Notes: generated by a model from the sequence alone, not told the origin. A stretch of 64,000 bases of DNA from Mycolicibacterium vulneris (GCF_002104765.1 NZ_NCXM01000006.1:124001-188000), one strand, 5' to 3'; shown: positions 25,666-35,675, numbered from the stretch's first letter. Program-made: numbers and translations.

Positions 25666-28529
25666 GTAACCCGCATTTGAAGTCCGATCTGCCGGTCATC
25701 CCCCGGCTCATCCGCGTGCTGTCACTGCCAATCACCCTGGGTTGGCTGTTCGTTGCGGTCGCTCTGGGTGTGCTGTCCCCTTCTCTCGACGAAGTTGCCA
25801 CGCAGCACTCCGTTCCGATGACGCCGAGGGACGCCCCGGCGTTCAAATCCATGATGCACATCGGCGAGAAGTTCAAGGAGTTCAATACCGACTCCACTGC
25901 GATGGTGGTCCTGGAAGGGCAAGACAAACTCGGCGACAGCGCGCACGACTTCTACAACCACATCGTCAGCAAGCTCAAGGACGATCACAAGCATGTCCAG
26001 AATGTCCAGGACTTCTGGGGCGACCCGCTGACGGCGGCCGGTTCGCAAAGCCCGGATGGTAAGGCCGCATATGTCCAGGTCTTCCTCAATGGTGCGCAAG
26101 GCACCACGCCCAGTCACGAATCGGTCGCCGCTGTGCGCAAGATTGTCACCGACACGCCAGCACCGCAAGGGGTGAAGGCCTACGTGGCCGGCAACACCGT
26201 GCTCAACGCCGATACCAGTATCGTCGGCCATAAGAGCATGGCGACGATGGCGCTGGTTTCCATCGCCGTCATTTTCGTGATGCTGCTGGTGGTCTATCGG
26301 TCGGTCGTCACCTCCATCCTGTGCCTCGTGATGATCGGCATCGAACTTTTTGCGGCTCAAGGTATTACTGCCACCGCCGGCAATCTCAACATCATCGGAC
26401 TCACGCCCTACGCAGTCAGCATGATCACCATGCTCAGCATCGCCGCGGGAACCGACTACGTGATCTTCCTGCTGGGCCGCTACCACGAAGCGCGATCTAT
26501 CGGCCAAGACCGCGAGGCGGCCTTCTACACCGCGTACCAAGGCGTGTCGCATGTGATTTTGGGCTCAGGCCTGACCATCGCGGGTGCCTGCCTGTGCCTT
26601 ACCGCTGCTCGGCTACCGTATTTCCAAACCATGGGATTGCCCTGCGCCATTGCGCTGCTGGTCATCGTGTTCGCCGCGCTGACACTGGCACCGGCAGTGC
26701 TGGCGATCGGCTCGCGGTTCGGTCTTTTCGATCCGAAACGCGCAGTCGACGTGCGGGGTTGGCGCAAAGTGGGCACGGCCGTAGTGCGCTGGCCCAAGCC
26801 GATCATCGTGGTGACCGCGGCCATCGCGATCATTGGGTTCATTAGCTTGCTGACCTACGTGCCGAACTACGACGACCAAAAATTCACGCCCAACGATATG
26901 CCTGCCAACGTCGCCATGACCGCAGCGCAACGGCATTTCTCGCAAGCGCGGATGAATCCCGAGTTGCTCATGTTGGAGGCCGATCACGATCTACGCGATC
27001 CGGCGGACATGCTCGTCGTCGACCGGGTCGCCAAGAGCGTCTTCCATCTTCGCGGCATCGAACGCGTGCAAACCATTACCAGGCCGCTGGGTGCACCGAT
27101 CGAGCACAGTTCGATCCCGTTCCAGATCGCGATGCAGAACTCCGGCACACTGCAGACGGCCAAATTCATGAACGACACCATGGCTCAAATGCTCGAGCAG
27201 GCCGACGAGCTGGGTAAAACGATCGCCACCATGGAGCACATGTACGGCATCATGAAAGAACTCACCGCGACCACCCACAGCATGGTCGGCAGAACGCATG
27301 AGATGGCAGACACCACCAATGAGCTGCGCGCCCGCATTGCCGATTTCGACGACTTCTTCAGGCCCATTAGAAGCTACTTCTATTGGGAAAAGCACTGTTT
27401 CGACATCCCTGTCTGCTGGTCGTTGCGATCCCTTTTCGACGCGCTCGACGGCATCGACGAACTCTCCGACCAGATCAGCGGGCTCACGGTCGATCTCGAC
27501 CGCTTGGATCGGTTGATGCCCCAACTGCTCGCCGATTTCCCAGCGACCATCGACTCGATGAAGACGATGCGCAACTTCATGCTCTCGACCCATAGCACGA
27601 TGGCCGGTACCCAAGCCCATTCGCAGGAGGGAGCCGAGGGCTCAACTCTGATGGGGCAATACTTCGACGAAGCCAAGAACGATGACTCTTTCTACTTGCC
27701 GCCGGAAGTCTTCAAAAACCCCGATTTCAAACGCGGGTTGAAGATGTTCGTTTCGCCCGACGGCACAGCGGTCCGGTTCATCATCACCCACCAGGGTGAC
27801 CCCGCCTCGGTCGAAGGGATCAAGCACGTCGCGGGAGTCAAAGACGCCGTGGCCGATGCCATCAAGGGAACTCCGCTGGAGAGCTCAAAGGTGTATCTAG
27901 CCGGGACCGCGTCGATGTATTCCGACATGCAGCAAGGTGTCATCATCGACCTGATGGTCGCCGGGATCTCCTGCCTGATCCTAATTTTCGCGATCATGTT
28001 GCTCATCACCCGCAGCGTGGTCGCGGCCCTCGTCATTGTCGGTACCGTGGCCGCCTCACTGGGCACCGCCTGTGGTCTGTCGGTCCTCCTCTGGCAAGAC
28101 CTCCTGGGACTTGGCCTGCAGTGGATCGTGCTGCCGCTATCGGTAATCATCCTGCTGGCGGTGGGATCGGACTACAACCTGCTGCTCGTCTCACGGCTCA
28201 GAGAAGAAATCCCCGCCGGGCTCAACACCGGCATCATCCGCGGCATGGGCGCCTCCGGGCGGGTCGTCACTGCCGCCGGGTTGGTTTTCGCCTTCACCAT
28301 GGCCTCGATGATCGTCAGCGACCTGCGGGTGATCGGAGAACTGGGCACCACCATCGGGTTAGGTCTGCTGGTCGATACCCTCATCGTGCGGTCCTTCATG
28401 ACCCCGTCGATCGCTGCCGCCCTTGGGCATTGGTTCTGGTGGCCGATCAACACCATCCGCATCAAACGAAACGCACCTGCGCCCGACGATGCGCACACGG
28501 CGCCCATCCCACAACTGACGGCAAGGTGA
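25662..28529 (+). CDS. MmpL-family RND transporter
   Basis: 955 residues from ATG 25662 (ATGA overlap with mmpS). RND architecture: TM1, porter loop ~60-200, TM2-6 with [17 protein letters not shown], a long second loop ~430-760 rich in coiled coil ([18 protein letters not shown]..., then [16 protein letters not shown]), TM7-12 with [15 protein letters not shown]. The Asp-Tyr pairs in TM4 and TM10 are the expected proton-relay residues. Exports a lipid, siderophore or drug across the inner membrane; the cargo is not predictable. Size and mmpS coupling resemble the MmpL4/MmpL5 class. Confidence 0.93.
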   Translation: MSNPHLKSDLPVIPRLIRVLSLPITLGWLFVAVALGVLSPSLDEVATQHSVPMTPRDAPAFKSMMHIGEKFKEFNTDSTAMVVLEGQDKLGDSAHDFYNHIVSKLKDDHKHVQNVQDFWGDPLTAAGSQSPDGKAAYVQVFLNGAQGTTPSHESVAAVRKIVTDTPAPQGVKAYVAGNTVLNADTSIVGHKSMATMALVSIAVIFVMLLVVYRSVVTSILCLVMIGIELFAAQGITATAGNLNIIGLTPYAVSMITMLSIAAGTDYVIFLLGRYHEARSIGQDREAAFYTAYQGVSHVILGSGLTIAGACLCLTAARLPYFQTMGLPCAIALLVIVFAALTLAPAVLAIGSRFGLFDPKRAVDVRGWRKVGTAVVRWPKPIIVVTAAIAIIGFISLLTYVPNYDDQKFTPNDMPANVAMTAAQRHFSQARMNPELLMLEADHDLRDPADMLVVDRVAKSVFHLRGIERVQTITRPLGAPIEHSSIPFQIAMQNSGTLQTAKFMNDTMAQMLEQADELGKTIATMEHMYGIMKELTATTHSMVGRTHEMADTTNELRARIADFDDFFRPIRSYFYWEKHCFDIPVCWSLRSLFDALDGIDELSDQISGLTVDLDRLDRLMPQLLADFPATIDSMKTMRNFMLSTHSTMAGTQAHSQEGAEGSTLMGQYFDEAKNDDSFYLPPEVFKNPDFKRGLKMFVSPDGTAVRFIITHQGDPASVEGIKHVAGVKDAVADAIKGTPLESSKVYLAGTASMYSDMQQGVIIDLMVAGISCLILIFAIMLLITRSVVAALVIVGTVAASLGTACGLSVLLWQDLLGLGLQWIVLPLSVIILLAVGSDYNLLLVSRLREEIPAGLNTGIIRGMGASGRVVTAAGLVFAFTMASMIVSDLRVIGELGTTIGLGLLVDTLIVRSFMTPSIAAALGHWFWWPINTIRIKRNAPAPDDAHTAPIPQLTAR

Positions 28530-28558
28530 AACTCACCGGCCGCTCTGCCAAGCTATCG

Positions 28559-29209
28559 ATGACCACATTGGTAGTCGACAGGCCAGGACTCATGGCAAAA
28601 CCGGAATCAAAACTTCGCCAGCGGACCGAGGGACGGCTGGACCGATCCCGCGATCCTGCGATCCTCGACGCCGCATTAGCGGCCCTCGCAGAGTGTGGGT
28701 ATGTGGCAACAAACATGAATGACATCGCTGCGCGCGCCGGCGTGGGAAAGGCCGCAATCTATCGGCGGTGGTCATCAAAAGCCGCGCTGATGACCGACGC
28801 TCTCGTCTACTGGCGACCCGATCTGCTCAGCAACGACGCCCCTGACACCGGCACCCTGGTCGGCGATCTGGACGCGCTCGTCGAACGAGCCAAGCGCTAC
28901 GATAACTCGTTGATCACCAACGATCTTCTGCTGCGGGTCGCTTTGGAGGCCGCTCACGACGCCCAACTCGCCACGGCGCTGGATGATCTGTTGCTCTTCA
29001 AGGGTAGACGCGTGCTCTCGGCGGTTCTGGCGCAAGCCGCCGACCGTGGCGAAATCGCCGCCACGCGCGACTGGTCATTGGTCGCCGACGTCATAGCGGC
29101 AATGGGTCTCTTGCGGGTCATCAGCGGACAGACCGTCGATGCCGAATTTGTACGGCAGGTCATCGATACCCTGATCCTGCCCGCGGTGCGGACACCGATC
29201 GCCGACTGA
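28559..29209 (+). CDS. TetR-family regulator, likely of mmpS-mmpL
   Basis: 216 residues from ATG 28559 (ATG 28592 is equally possible; RBS weak for both). HTH ~45-75: NMNDIAARAGVGKAAIYRRWSSKAALMTDAL, the RRW variant common in the TetR_C_11/AcrR-type group. It starts 30 bp after mmpL in the same direction and is probably co-transcribed, acting as a local repressor of the exporter. No operator dyad was recognised upstream of mmpS. Confidence 0.88.
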   Translation: MTTLVVDRPGLMAKPESKLRQRTEGRLDRSRDPAILDAALAALAECGYVATNMNDIAARAGVGKAAIYRRWSSKAALMTDALVYWRPDLLSNDAPDTGTLVGDLDALVERAKRYDNSLITNDLLLRVALEAAHDAQLATALDDLLLFKGRRVLSAVLAQAADRGEIAATRDWSLVADVIAAMGLLRVISGQTVDAEFVRQVIDTLILPAVRTPIAD

Positions 29210-29503
29210 AACGTCGGCGACGAGTGCTGAAGCAGTTCCACGCTTGGGGGCCCGTCGATGACCGCCATCGGGGCGTAAATGTACAAGTCGCACCACGCCC
29301 CAGCGTGTTGTCCCTCATCCGGCGAACGGGACCGGCTCCGAAGTTCGTCACGCGCTTCCGCCGGTACCCACAGAAGCGCTGGCCGCTGGGTCGGTGAGCA
29401 GGCCGGACGCATGGTTCTCGCAGGGCCGATAGCCTTTGGTGCCGCCGCTATAAGGGCGGGAACCCATTGATAACCCTGTGGCAGAAGATTTTTCAACACT
29501 CGC
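29210..29503. other. Intergenic region after the TetR gene
   Basis: About 295 bp with no convincing coding frame. It separates the exporter locus from the heat-shock gene, whose promoter begins at 29504. Confidence 0.5.
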
Positions 29504-29532
29504 TTGCCAATTGCGCCCATCCGCGCTATATA
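29504..29532 (+). promoter_or_regulatory. Sigma-70-type promoter for the Hsp18 gene
   Basis: TTGCCA (29504-29509), a 17-bp spacer and TATATA (29527-29532) fit a housekeeping-type promoter, about 70 bp upstream of the ATG at 29605. The AT-rich stretch stands out from the GC-rich surroundings. Confidence 0.6.
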
Positions 29533-29604
29533 GAAATATATGCCGCAAGGCACAGATAATCGATGAGGACAGACAGATAGATGGGAGTGTTGGAGGTGAC
29601 GGCC

Positions 29605-30027
29605 ATGTTGGTGCGTAGCGATCCGTTTCGTGACCTCGATCGCTTCAATCAGCAGGTGTCAGGTACCGCGGCGCGTCCTGCGGTGATGCCGATGGATGCC
29701 TGGCGCGACGGTGAGCAGTTCGTTGTCGAATTCGATCTGCCGGGAATCGACGAACAATCGCTGGACCTCAATATCGAGCGCAATGTGGTGACGGTGCGAG
29801 CGAAACGCCCAGATGTCGACCCAGGCCGGGAGATGCTGGCAACCGAACGGGTGCGGGGGGTTTTCAGCCGACAGTTGGTGCTCGGAGACAATCTCGACAC
29901 CGACCATATCGACGCGCGCTATGACGCTGGAGTCTTGCGATTGCGCATTCCGGTAGCGGAGAAGGCCAAGCAACGCAAGATCGCAGTTAAGCGCGTGGAT
30001 AGGCAGTACGCCGCCATCAGCGCGTAG
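29605..30027 (+). CDS. hsp18: Hsp20/alpha-crystallin small heat-shock protein (18-kDa antigen type)
   Basis: 140 residues from ATG 29605, which has GGAGG 10 nt upstream and begins with [14 protein letters not shown], the family start; the frame open to 29581 is not used. The core [36 protein letters not shown] and [10 protein letters not shown] strongly resembles the M. leprae 18-kDa antigen. It is an ATP-independent holdase that binds unfolding proteins under heat or oxidative stress. Own promoter at 29504. Confidence 0.93.
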   Translation: MLVRSDPFRDLDRFNQQVSGTAARPAVMPMDAWRDGEQFVVEFDLPGIDEQSLDLNIERNVVTVRAKRPDVDPGREMLATERVRGVFSRQLVLGDNLDTDHIDARYDAGVLRLRIPVAEKAKQRKIAVKRVDRQYAAISA

Positions 30028-30040
30028 ATCGGCCGGTTCG

Positions 30041-30430
30041 ATGCTGACGGAACGCGGGCTAGTGATGACGCATTGCAGCACCGGGGCAGCAACGGTGTCC
30101 CGTACGGCCGCCGAGGGTTTCGTGGTCCGGCCGGCCCCACTCCTGATGGACGAGGGCCCGGGCTTGTCCGAGTTGATCGCTGAGGTCGACGCCATCTTGT
30201 GCGCTGCGGCGGCGACCCTGCATCGTCCGCCACCATCGCGCCAAGTGGCCGGTTGCGCCCTGGCCGCGCCCCGGACGCCGGGCCGGTCCTGGGCGGTAAC
30301 GCCGCAGCCTTGGAGTGCGCCGACGCCCCATGTGCACGCCGTGCAGCGCAGCCCTCCGCGAGCAACATCTGCGAACGATGGCGACACAACTGAGAAGGAA
30401 AGGCAGGTGATGGCATTACAACGAGGATGA
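30041..30430 (+). CDS. Hypothetical protein downstream of Hsp18
   Basis: 129 residues (ATG 30041 or GTG 30062). GC-rich third positions fit a coding frame. A recognisable middle is LSELIAEVDAILCAAAATLHRPP; the C-terminal half is Pro/Ala-rich low complexity. No domain is recognised. 13 bp after hsp18, so possibly co-transcribed. Moderate doubt that it is expressed. Confidence 0.45.
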   Translation: MLTERGLVMTHCSTGAATVSRTAAEGFVVRPAPLLMDEGPGLSELIAEVDAILCAAAATLHRPPPSRQVAGCALAAPRTPGRSWAVTPQPWSAPTPHVHAVQRSPPRATSANDGDTTEKERQVMALQRG

Positions 30431-30623
30431 CCGGGCCAGCCCGCCGGCCGGGCGACACCGTGGGCGCTGCCTGAATCCCGATGGGAAGAGGCACGCCACT
30501 GCCACAGCCAGGCGACTCGTCTCCGGGGCGGGCGGCCCGCCCTCACATAATTCAGTCGCGATGTCATCGAAGCTGAAAACTGTTGCAAGAGTGCTATTCG
30601 CGAGTAGGCAAGGAGGGGTAGCC

Positions 30624-30791
30624 GTGATCAGACAAGCCATCCGGAATGGGGCTGTGCGTGGATATTCGGGCGCACTGCGCAACTTTCGCGCGGTAGAGGC
30701 AGACCCTGCCGACTGGGCGGAACAACAACAGTCGGTTCCGCTGCCCGACGACGAATATCCCCATGCCCGCGGTGACAACCGCGTCTGGTAG
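30624..30791 (+). CDS. Small hypothetical protein
   Basis: 55 residues from GTG 30624, chosen because AAGGAGG stands 7-8 nt upstream; the frame is open from 30561. Basic N-terminal half (MIRQAIRNGAVRGYSGALRNF), acidic C-terminal half with PLPDDEYPHARGD. No known family, no membrane segment. The strong RBS is the main support. Confidence 0.5.
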   Translation: MIRQAIRNGAVRGYSGALRNFRAVEADPADWAEQQQSVPLPDDEYPHARGDNRVW

Positions 30792-30892
30792 GTGCGTGAC
30801 CGGATCGGAGTGTGTCGTGCCGCGTCGGCGACGCGTCGACGGTCAGAGTCTGCGCGCGGGGGCGCTTCGTATCACCGCCGAGACCGCAGATA

Positions 30893-31136
30893 TCAAAATG
30901 CCATGTCGTAGCAGACCGACAGCAGCGGGCCGACCAAGATCAGAACCAGGAGAGCAAGACCGCCGATCAGCCGCCCCGCAATGGTCGAGCGAAAGATCAC
31001 CCGCCGTCCCCGCCGAAGCGGTCGCCAGGACCGTCAACACGGCGACGATGACGCATTCGGTGCGTGCTAGTGCACCGCGGATTCGGACAACAGCGGGAAG
31101 AAGCCTGCTTCCAATTGGAACGCCAGCGCGCGATTG
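30893..31136 (-). pseudogene. Broken paralogue of the membrane protein at 38193
   Basis: The minus strand is clearly homologous at DNA and protein level to 38193-38440: NRALAFQLEAGFFPLLSESAV against NRALAFKLEAGFFPPLSEAAV, and the shared C-terminus CYDMAF before the stop. A stop codon after AVH (near 31067) and at least one frameshift around the RSTIAWRI region break it, and its N-terminal third is absent. It ends where a dnaB fragment starts on the opposite strand. Confidence 0.75.
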
Positions 31137-31141
31137 TGAAC

Positions 31142-31282
31142 CGGCTGGACGCCTTCGAGCGCGACGACTCGCGCGGGGGAGAGGAGGATGTCATTCTCGC
31201 CAAGCACCGCAACGGCCCCACCAAGACGGTGACGGTCGCGGACGAGCTGCACCTGTTGCGATTCACCAACATGGCGCGGTGA
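31142..31282 (+). pseudogene. C-terminal fragment of replicative DNA helicase dnaB
   Basis: The frame reading RLDAFERDDSRGGEEDVIL, then AKHRNGPTKTVTVADELHL and LRFTNMAR before a stop is the extreme C-terminus of DnaB (family ending usually DRDDPRGGEAD-LILAKHRNGPTKT-HLSRF-NMAR). Only ~47 codons are present, with no helicase core. An isolated tail of an essential gene is a rearrangement scar. The functional dnaB must lie elsewhere. Confidence 0.75.
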
Positions 31283-31616
31283 CGGATTGCGGGGGTTGGC
31301 GCGGGTGGACCCGCGGAACGTGGGCTCCTGCGATCACTGGCGCCTCGCCGGTCAGCGGCAAGCCGTGGAACCGATCGACAGCCGCTGGGCTATCTGCGGT
31401 GAGGTCAGACCTCCGAGTTGACTCGCTGAGACTGGAATGGCGGCTCGGTAGTCCACCCGTGGGAAAGGTCACGTGCAAGGCCACTCCGAACGCGTGCTGG
31501 TAAACATCGGCGCAACGAAATTACCTGTGGGACAGAGTATTGTGTGCAATTACCGCACGGTGTAGCGTGAGGTTTCCAACAGCGGGAGGCCAGAACCCTA
31601 GCTAAGTGGGCACACC
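31283..31616. other. Intergenic region following the dnaB fragment
   Basis: 334 bp. Frames are short and unconvincing; this may be more remnant DNA. No RNA gene or terminator was recognised. Confidence 0.4.
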
Positions 31617-31922
31617 GTGGGACAGTCGGAGCTAACCAGCCTCATCGGCCTGCGAGACGGCGATGGGAATCGAATCCATCTCGTCCGCGTGGATCGTCGC
31701 AACGGGACGAGCGGCTACATGCTCAGGGTCGGGACGGGGAAAGTGTTCCTGAGTGCCGGCGATCTTGCCAGGCTCAACAATGTCATCCGGTTCGAGCTGC
31801 ATTCGGCGCACCGGATCCATTTATTGAATTGGGCGATCCAGCTACTGATCTTGTGCGCACTGGCATGGCTCCTCGCGTACGGCCCCACCGGGCCGCTGTT
31901 TGTCTATCCCTGGTCCTATTGA
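31617..31922 (+). CDS. Hypothetical protein with C-terminal membrane helix
   Basis: 101 residues, GTG start with no strong RBS. The soluble N-terminal part (LIGLRDGDGNRIHLVRVDRRNGTSGYMLRVGTGKVFL, split here by position 20) looks like a small beta domain; the C-terminus has one helix (LLNWAIQLLILCALAWLLAYG). No family recognised. Convergent with the next gene. Confidence 0.5.
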   Translation: MGQSELTSLIGLRDGDGNRIHLVRVDRRNGTSGYMLRVGTGKVFLSAGDLARLNNVIRFELHSAHRIHLLNWAIQLLILCALAWLLAYGPTGPLFVYPWSY

Positions 31923-31934
31923 GGTCACCGCCCA

Positions 31935-32687
31935 TCAAGCACGGATTGCGCTGCGGGCAAGTGTTTTTGGAGCAGTTACTCGCTTTCCTAGGAGATCGCG
32001 GCTAGCTGCCCGCGCGTCGTAGTGGGGATCGTTGGTCAATTGAAGCAGCAGGTAACCCGAAATGGCGGGCACGACCACCCACATACCGTTCAGGCCGAAG
32101 AATTTGAGGTAGCTGAGCGCATCGGGACGGATATCGGCCAAGTGGTTCATGAGCTGAGTGACGAAAAAAACTGTGCAACCATAGAGCTGCAAACAGCCGG
32201 CCGCGACGAAGAACCGGATCGCGGCCGCAGTCCGGTTGTGGAGGAACAGGGTCACAAAGACGATCTCGACGACGCCGATGATTCCGGACCAGTATTCGAC
32301 GAGAATCATCAACGGGTCGCTACGCAAGAAGCGAATGTCGGCCACTGCGTAGGCCCAGAAGTACCACTTCGACGTGTCCTGCGCGGTAGCCCCGTTGACC
32401 CAGTCGTGCAGGATCGCCCAGGGCAGGTCCCAGCTGAGCGGGAACACGATCGCAATCGCCGACCACATCAGCACAAACGCTGTGCGGCGAAGCTCACGAC
32501 GGGCCTTGCCGCCGAAAAGAAATGGCGTCGCCAGCGCGATGATCCAGCAGCTCAGCAATCCGGGCAGCGCGACGTCGCTCAACAGCAACGGGTCTGCGGC
32601 GTGTGTCACTGCCAAGAGCATGCATACTGCGGGGATCGACAGCGAGATGGCCAGCCAGAACAGCTGTAGCCGGACAAAAACGGGCAT
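31935..32687 (-). CDS. Multi-pass membrane protein, possibly EXPERA/emopamil-binding-like
   Basis: 250 residues from ATG 32687, chosen because GGAGG lies 6 nt upstream. About six transmembrane segments. The stretches MWSAIAIVFPLSWDLPWAIL, YWSGIIGVVEIVFVTLFL and GCLQLYGCTVFFVTQL recall EXPERA-domain proteins (sterol isomerase, sigma-2 receptor family), but the match is by eye and weak. A membrane enzyme or receptor for a lipid is possible; function unknown. Confidence 0.6.
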   Translation of the reverse strand: MPVFVRLQLFWLAISLSIPAVCMLLAVTHAADPLLLSDVALPGLLSCWIIALATPFLFGGKARRELRRTAFVLMWSAIAIVFPLSWDLPWAILHDWVNGATAQDTSKWYFWAYAVADIRFLRSDPLMILVEYWSGIIGVVEIVFVTLFLHNRTAAAIRFFVAAGCLQLYGCTVFFVTQLMNHLADIRPDALSYLKFFGLNGMWVVVPAISGYLLLQLTNDPHYDARAASRDLLGKRVTAPKTLARSAIRA

Positions 32688-32878
32688 CGGCGGCCTCCAA
32701 CCTGACGCGGGCGAACGCAACGATGCCCGGTTCACATGGGTGGGAGTCTAGATCCAGAGGGCGACACCCAGGTTGGTCGCCTGTGCATGAGCCCGGCGGT
32801 TAAGGAGTTGTCCGCCCGGATCCAGACGGTGTAGCGAAGCTATAGTCGGGGCGTGTTGCCTGCCTATGATCGCGATTC

Positions 32879-33829
32879 ATGACCGAAGGAGCACAAGGAC
32901 CGGCGTCGGCGCAAGCACGGACTGGCGAGATCGCCCCGCTCGATGTCGTCGGCTCCGGAGTCCTTCCACCGGTCGCTGCCCGAGTGCGCCGGCTTTTTTG
33001 GCTGCTCGAGCGGTTGGCGCCCTCTCTGGGATCGCGGTGGGCAGTCGAGTTATGGTGTACCCCACCGGTTCTCGAGTCGAGTCTGCGCATGCCGCCGGGT
33101 GTGTCCCCGGGCAGGCCTATAGAAGCGTATTGGGATGGGCATCGGATCGCTGGTGAGGAATGGGGCGAGGGGCCGCCGACATATCTGGTACATGGTTGGG
33201 GCGGGCAGCGCGCGCACTTGGCAGTGTTCGTCAAACCGCTGGTGGAGGCGGGGTATCGGGTCGTTGCATTCGACTTGCCCAGCCACAACGAATCGGATCC
33301 GGGTGCGCTTGCGCCCGGGCGTACCACTTCCATCGAGTGTGCCGACGCCGTTGCGGCGATAATCGAGACCCACGGCCCTGCCCACGCGGTGATAGCTCAC
33401 TCACTCGGAGCGAACGCGACTGCATTCGCGGCGGCGCAGGGCGCACCTGTCGGGCGCTTGGTCTTCTTGGCGCCCATGGGCGATTTCCCTCTCTATCTCG
33501 ACCTGTTCGCCGCACGCCACGGCTTCGGCCGCCGGATCCGCGCGGGCCTGCAACGTCGCTTGGAAAAACGAATCGCCATGCCGCTGCAGGAAACGAACAT
33601 GACGCGGATCGGTCGACGAGCCAACTACCCCCCGCTGCTTCTCATCCATGACCCCGACGACCCAGACAGCCCTTATGCCGCGAGTGAGCGGCTCGCATCG
33701 TCATGGCAAGGCGCACGATTAATGACAACGCGTGGGCTCGGCCGACTCGCTCATTACCGAATCCTGCGCCACCGCCCCGCTATTCGCGCCGGGCTGGAGT
33801 TCATCGGCCACCAAGCGGCTGAAAGTTGA
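32879..33829 (+). CDS. Alpha/beta hydrolase
   Basis: 316 residues. Oxyanion/strand motif YLVHGWGGQRAHL, nucleophile elbow AHSLGAN (Ser at ~172, A in place of the first G) and a late Asp in LLIHDPDDPDSPY, with a His near LAHYRIL. The first ~90 residues are an extra N-terminal region with an amphipathic stretch. Probably a carboxylic-ester or thioester hydrolase; no operon partner gives the substrate. Confidence 0.82.
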   Translation: MTEGAQGPASAQARTGEIAPLDVVGSGVLPPVAARVRRLFWLLERLAPSLGSRWAVELWCTPPVLESSLRMPPGVSPGRPIEAYWDGHRIAGEEWGEGPPTYLVHGWGGQRAHLAVFVKPLVEAGYRVVAFDLPSHNESDPGALAPGRTTSIECADAVAAIIETHGPAHAVIAHSLGANATAFAAAQGAPVGRLVFLAPMGDFPLYLDLFAARHGFGRRIRAGLQRRLEKRIAMPLQETNMTRIGRRANYPPLLLIHDPDDPDSPYAASERLASSWQGARLMTTRGLGRLAHYRILRHRPAIRAGLEFIGHQAAES

Positions 33830-33987
33830 TCGCAGGCACCGTTACTCGTGCCAAGTCTTAACAGCAAACGAGCCTAGCCGGACTGCACATCGGTTTGGCG
33901 CGGCTTGGACAGCCCCCGAGGGGTGGTGACATCCGCGGGTTAGGCGTTCGCATTCGCCATGCTGATGACCCTGAAGAGCGACTGCCG

Positions 33988-34203
33988 TCAGCTACTGCCG
34001 CGCCCGGTATGCTGCTGCAGCTCGTCTATCAGGTCGGACGCCTGGGCCTTGGTCAGACCATCGGGGACCCCACGCCCTGCCTCCTGCGCCAGTGTGTGCA
34101 AGTAGCTTCGCTGCGGTCCGGTCATCGGCTCGTCGCCCGTGACCCAGTCGGCTGGGTCTTTTTCCGCCGTCTCGTTAGGCGCCTGTTGCCACTCGTCGCT
34201 CAT
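33988..34203 (-). CDS. DUF3072 small protein
   Basis: 71 residues from ATG 34203, preceded by GGAGGTGATC. DUF3072 core: DEPMTGPQRSYLHTLAQEAG, then LTKAQASDLIDELQ, a likely helix-turn-helix pair of amphipathic helices. Acidic N-terminus. Unknown role, widespread in actinobacteria. A decayed relative lies at 24140. Confidence 0.85.
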   Translation of the reverse strand: MSDEWQQAPNETAEKDPADWVTGDEPMTGPQRSYLHTLAQEAGRGVPDGLTKAQASDLIDELQQHTGRGSS

Positions 34204-34336
34204 GTCACGATCACCTCCGACGAGGTAATAGCCCTCGCACACGTGTTCGAAACATATTCGAGCAGCGAAACCCGCGTGCGACGGTTCAGCCCGGTTTAGC
34301 TAATTGGTGGCGGCCCATTCTGCACCTCGGCAGGCC

Positions 34337-35365
34337 TCAGCGGAAGCGGATGTTCAACGTCGCCAGACCAAAAATCTTACGGCCGGCCGACTTTGCGCCG
34401 ACGATCACGACTCCGGTGCGGGTTTCCGGGTCCAATGACTTGATCCGGCCGCTGTATTCGATGTCGGCACCCTCGGTGGCCGACACGATCACCGGCTGGG
34501 ACAGCCGCACCGCGTAGCGGGTAACCGCACCGGGATCGCCTGACCATGCGGAGCCGAATCCGGCACCCAATGCCATGGTGAGCATGCCGTGTGCGATCAC
34601 GTCGGGCTGCCCCGCGAGTTTGGCGAGATTCTCGTCCCAATGAAGCGGGTTCGCATCGCAGGCCACCCCGGAGTAGTTCACCAGGTCGCCGCGCGACAGT
34701 CGGGCGTGGTGGACCGGTAACTCGTCGCCGACCTGCACGTCATCGTAGGACGGTGTCCCCGGGGTGCGGGTTGTGCCTCCGTGGGCAATCCGAACTTCGT
34801 CCGCGGGACGCTCCGTCTTCTGGTAGCCCGCTTCGGAGTGGTCGATTCCGGCGAGGTTCACGTCGTGCATCATCACTTGCTGAGCGACCGTCCTGATCGC
34901 CGGATCGACATCCTCGGCGGTGACGCCGACGACGGTGGTGTGCAGGGTATGCACCCGCTCGCCGGCGGTGTCGGTGAATGTATTGGTCACGGTGATCAAG
35001 TCTCTGCCGGCGATCCTGCGCACCGCTGACAGTTCGACGTCAATGTGCAGTTCGTCGCCGGCCACGATCGGTCGGTGCTGCTCGAAGACTTCCTCGGTCT
35101 GCAGATACATCTCGTAACCGATGACCACCGATTCGAAGAGGTGGCGGTTGGCTGCCATAGCCGGGGCCGACGTGAACGTCAGCGGAGCCACCAGGTCCGA
35201 GTATCCCAGTTCAGCGGCGGCGGCGAGTTTCCAGTGCGCAGGGTGATAGTCCTGCACGGCACGGGCGAACTCGCGCAATTTCTCGCGGCCGACCTGGTAA
35301 GTGTCGTCGATCTGGTAGTAATGGCCGACCCGCGATTCAAGCGCCGACGTTTCTGCTGCTGTCAT
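34337..35365 (-). CDS. Fused HadA/HadB-type (3R)-hydroxyacyl-thioester dehydratase
   Basis: 342 residues. The first half (~1-175: YQVGREKLREFARAVQDYHP, LVAPLTFTSA, VAGDELHIDVELSAVRRI) resembles HadA; the second (~190-342: YDDVQVGDELPVHHARLSRG, YSGVACDANPLHWDE with the hydratase Asp/His, VIAHGMLTMALGAGFGSAW) resembles HadB. HadAB dehydrate beta-hydroxyacyl-ACP in FAS-II mycolate elongation as separate subunits; this is a single-chain version. It lies outside a fas-II locus, so it may act on acyl-CoA in a side pathway. Confidence 0.85.
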   Translation of the reverse strand: MTAAETSALESRVGHYYQIDDTYQVGREKLREFARAVQDYHPAHWKLAAAAELGYSDLVAPLTFTSAPAMAANRHLFESVVIGYEMYLQTEEVFEQHRPIVAGDELHIDVELSAVRRIAGRDLITVTNTFTDTAGERVHTLHTTVVGVTAEDVDPAIRTVAQQVMMHDVNLAGIDHSEAGYQKTERPADEVRIAHGGTTRTPGTPSYDDVQVGDELPVHHARLSRGDLVNYSGVACDANPLHWDENLAKLAGQPDVIAHGMLTMALGAGFGSAWSGDPGAVTRYAVRLSQPVIVSATEGADIEYSGRIKSLDPETRTGVVIVGAKSAGRKIFGLATLNIRFR

Positions 35366-35675
35366 GAATTGCCCAACTTTTCTACCGGCCTGTTCACGGA
35401 GGCCGACCTACGCACACTAACGCGCGACCCCCGGGCCACCGGAGACCGCGACGGCTTATCGCTGCCCCCGCGGAACGCGGTACGGGATCGCGAATGTTTG
35501 GGGACCCGGTCAGAGGGTATTGCGGTCGGTGATGCGGCGGGTGAGGCGTCGCACCTTTTGCACCGGACGAGCCACAGCCCCTGGTTCGACAACGGACGAA
35601 CTACAGCTCCTGGTTTGCGTCTTGTTCTCCGGCTTCTCGAGAACTGATCCATCCACGCTGTCTGGAGCTGTATTT
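35366..35675. other. Intergenic region upstream of manganese catalase
   Basis: 310 bp divergent promoter region between the dehydratase and the catalase, without a convincing gene. It holds an imperfect direct repeat (35565-35617). Confidence 0.5.
35565..35617. repeat. Imperfect 24-bp direct repeat, period 29
   Basis: Two copies, 35565-35588 and 35594-35617, sharing GGACGA, ACAGC and CCTGGTT with five differences. They lie 59-111 bp before the catalase ATG, a position suited to an activator or repressor. Confidence 0.5.
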
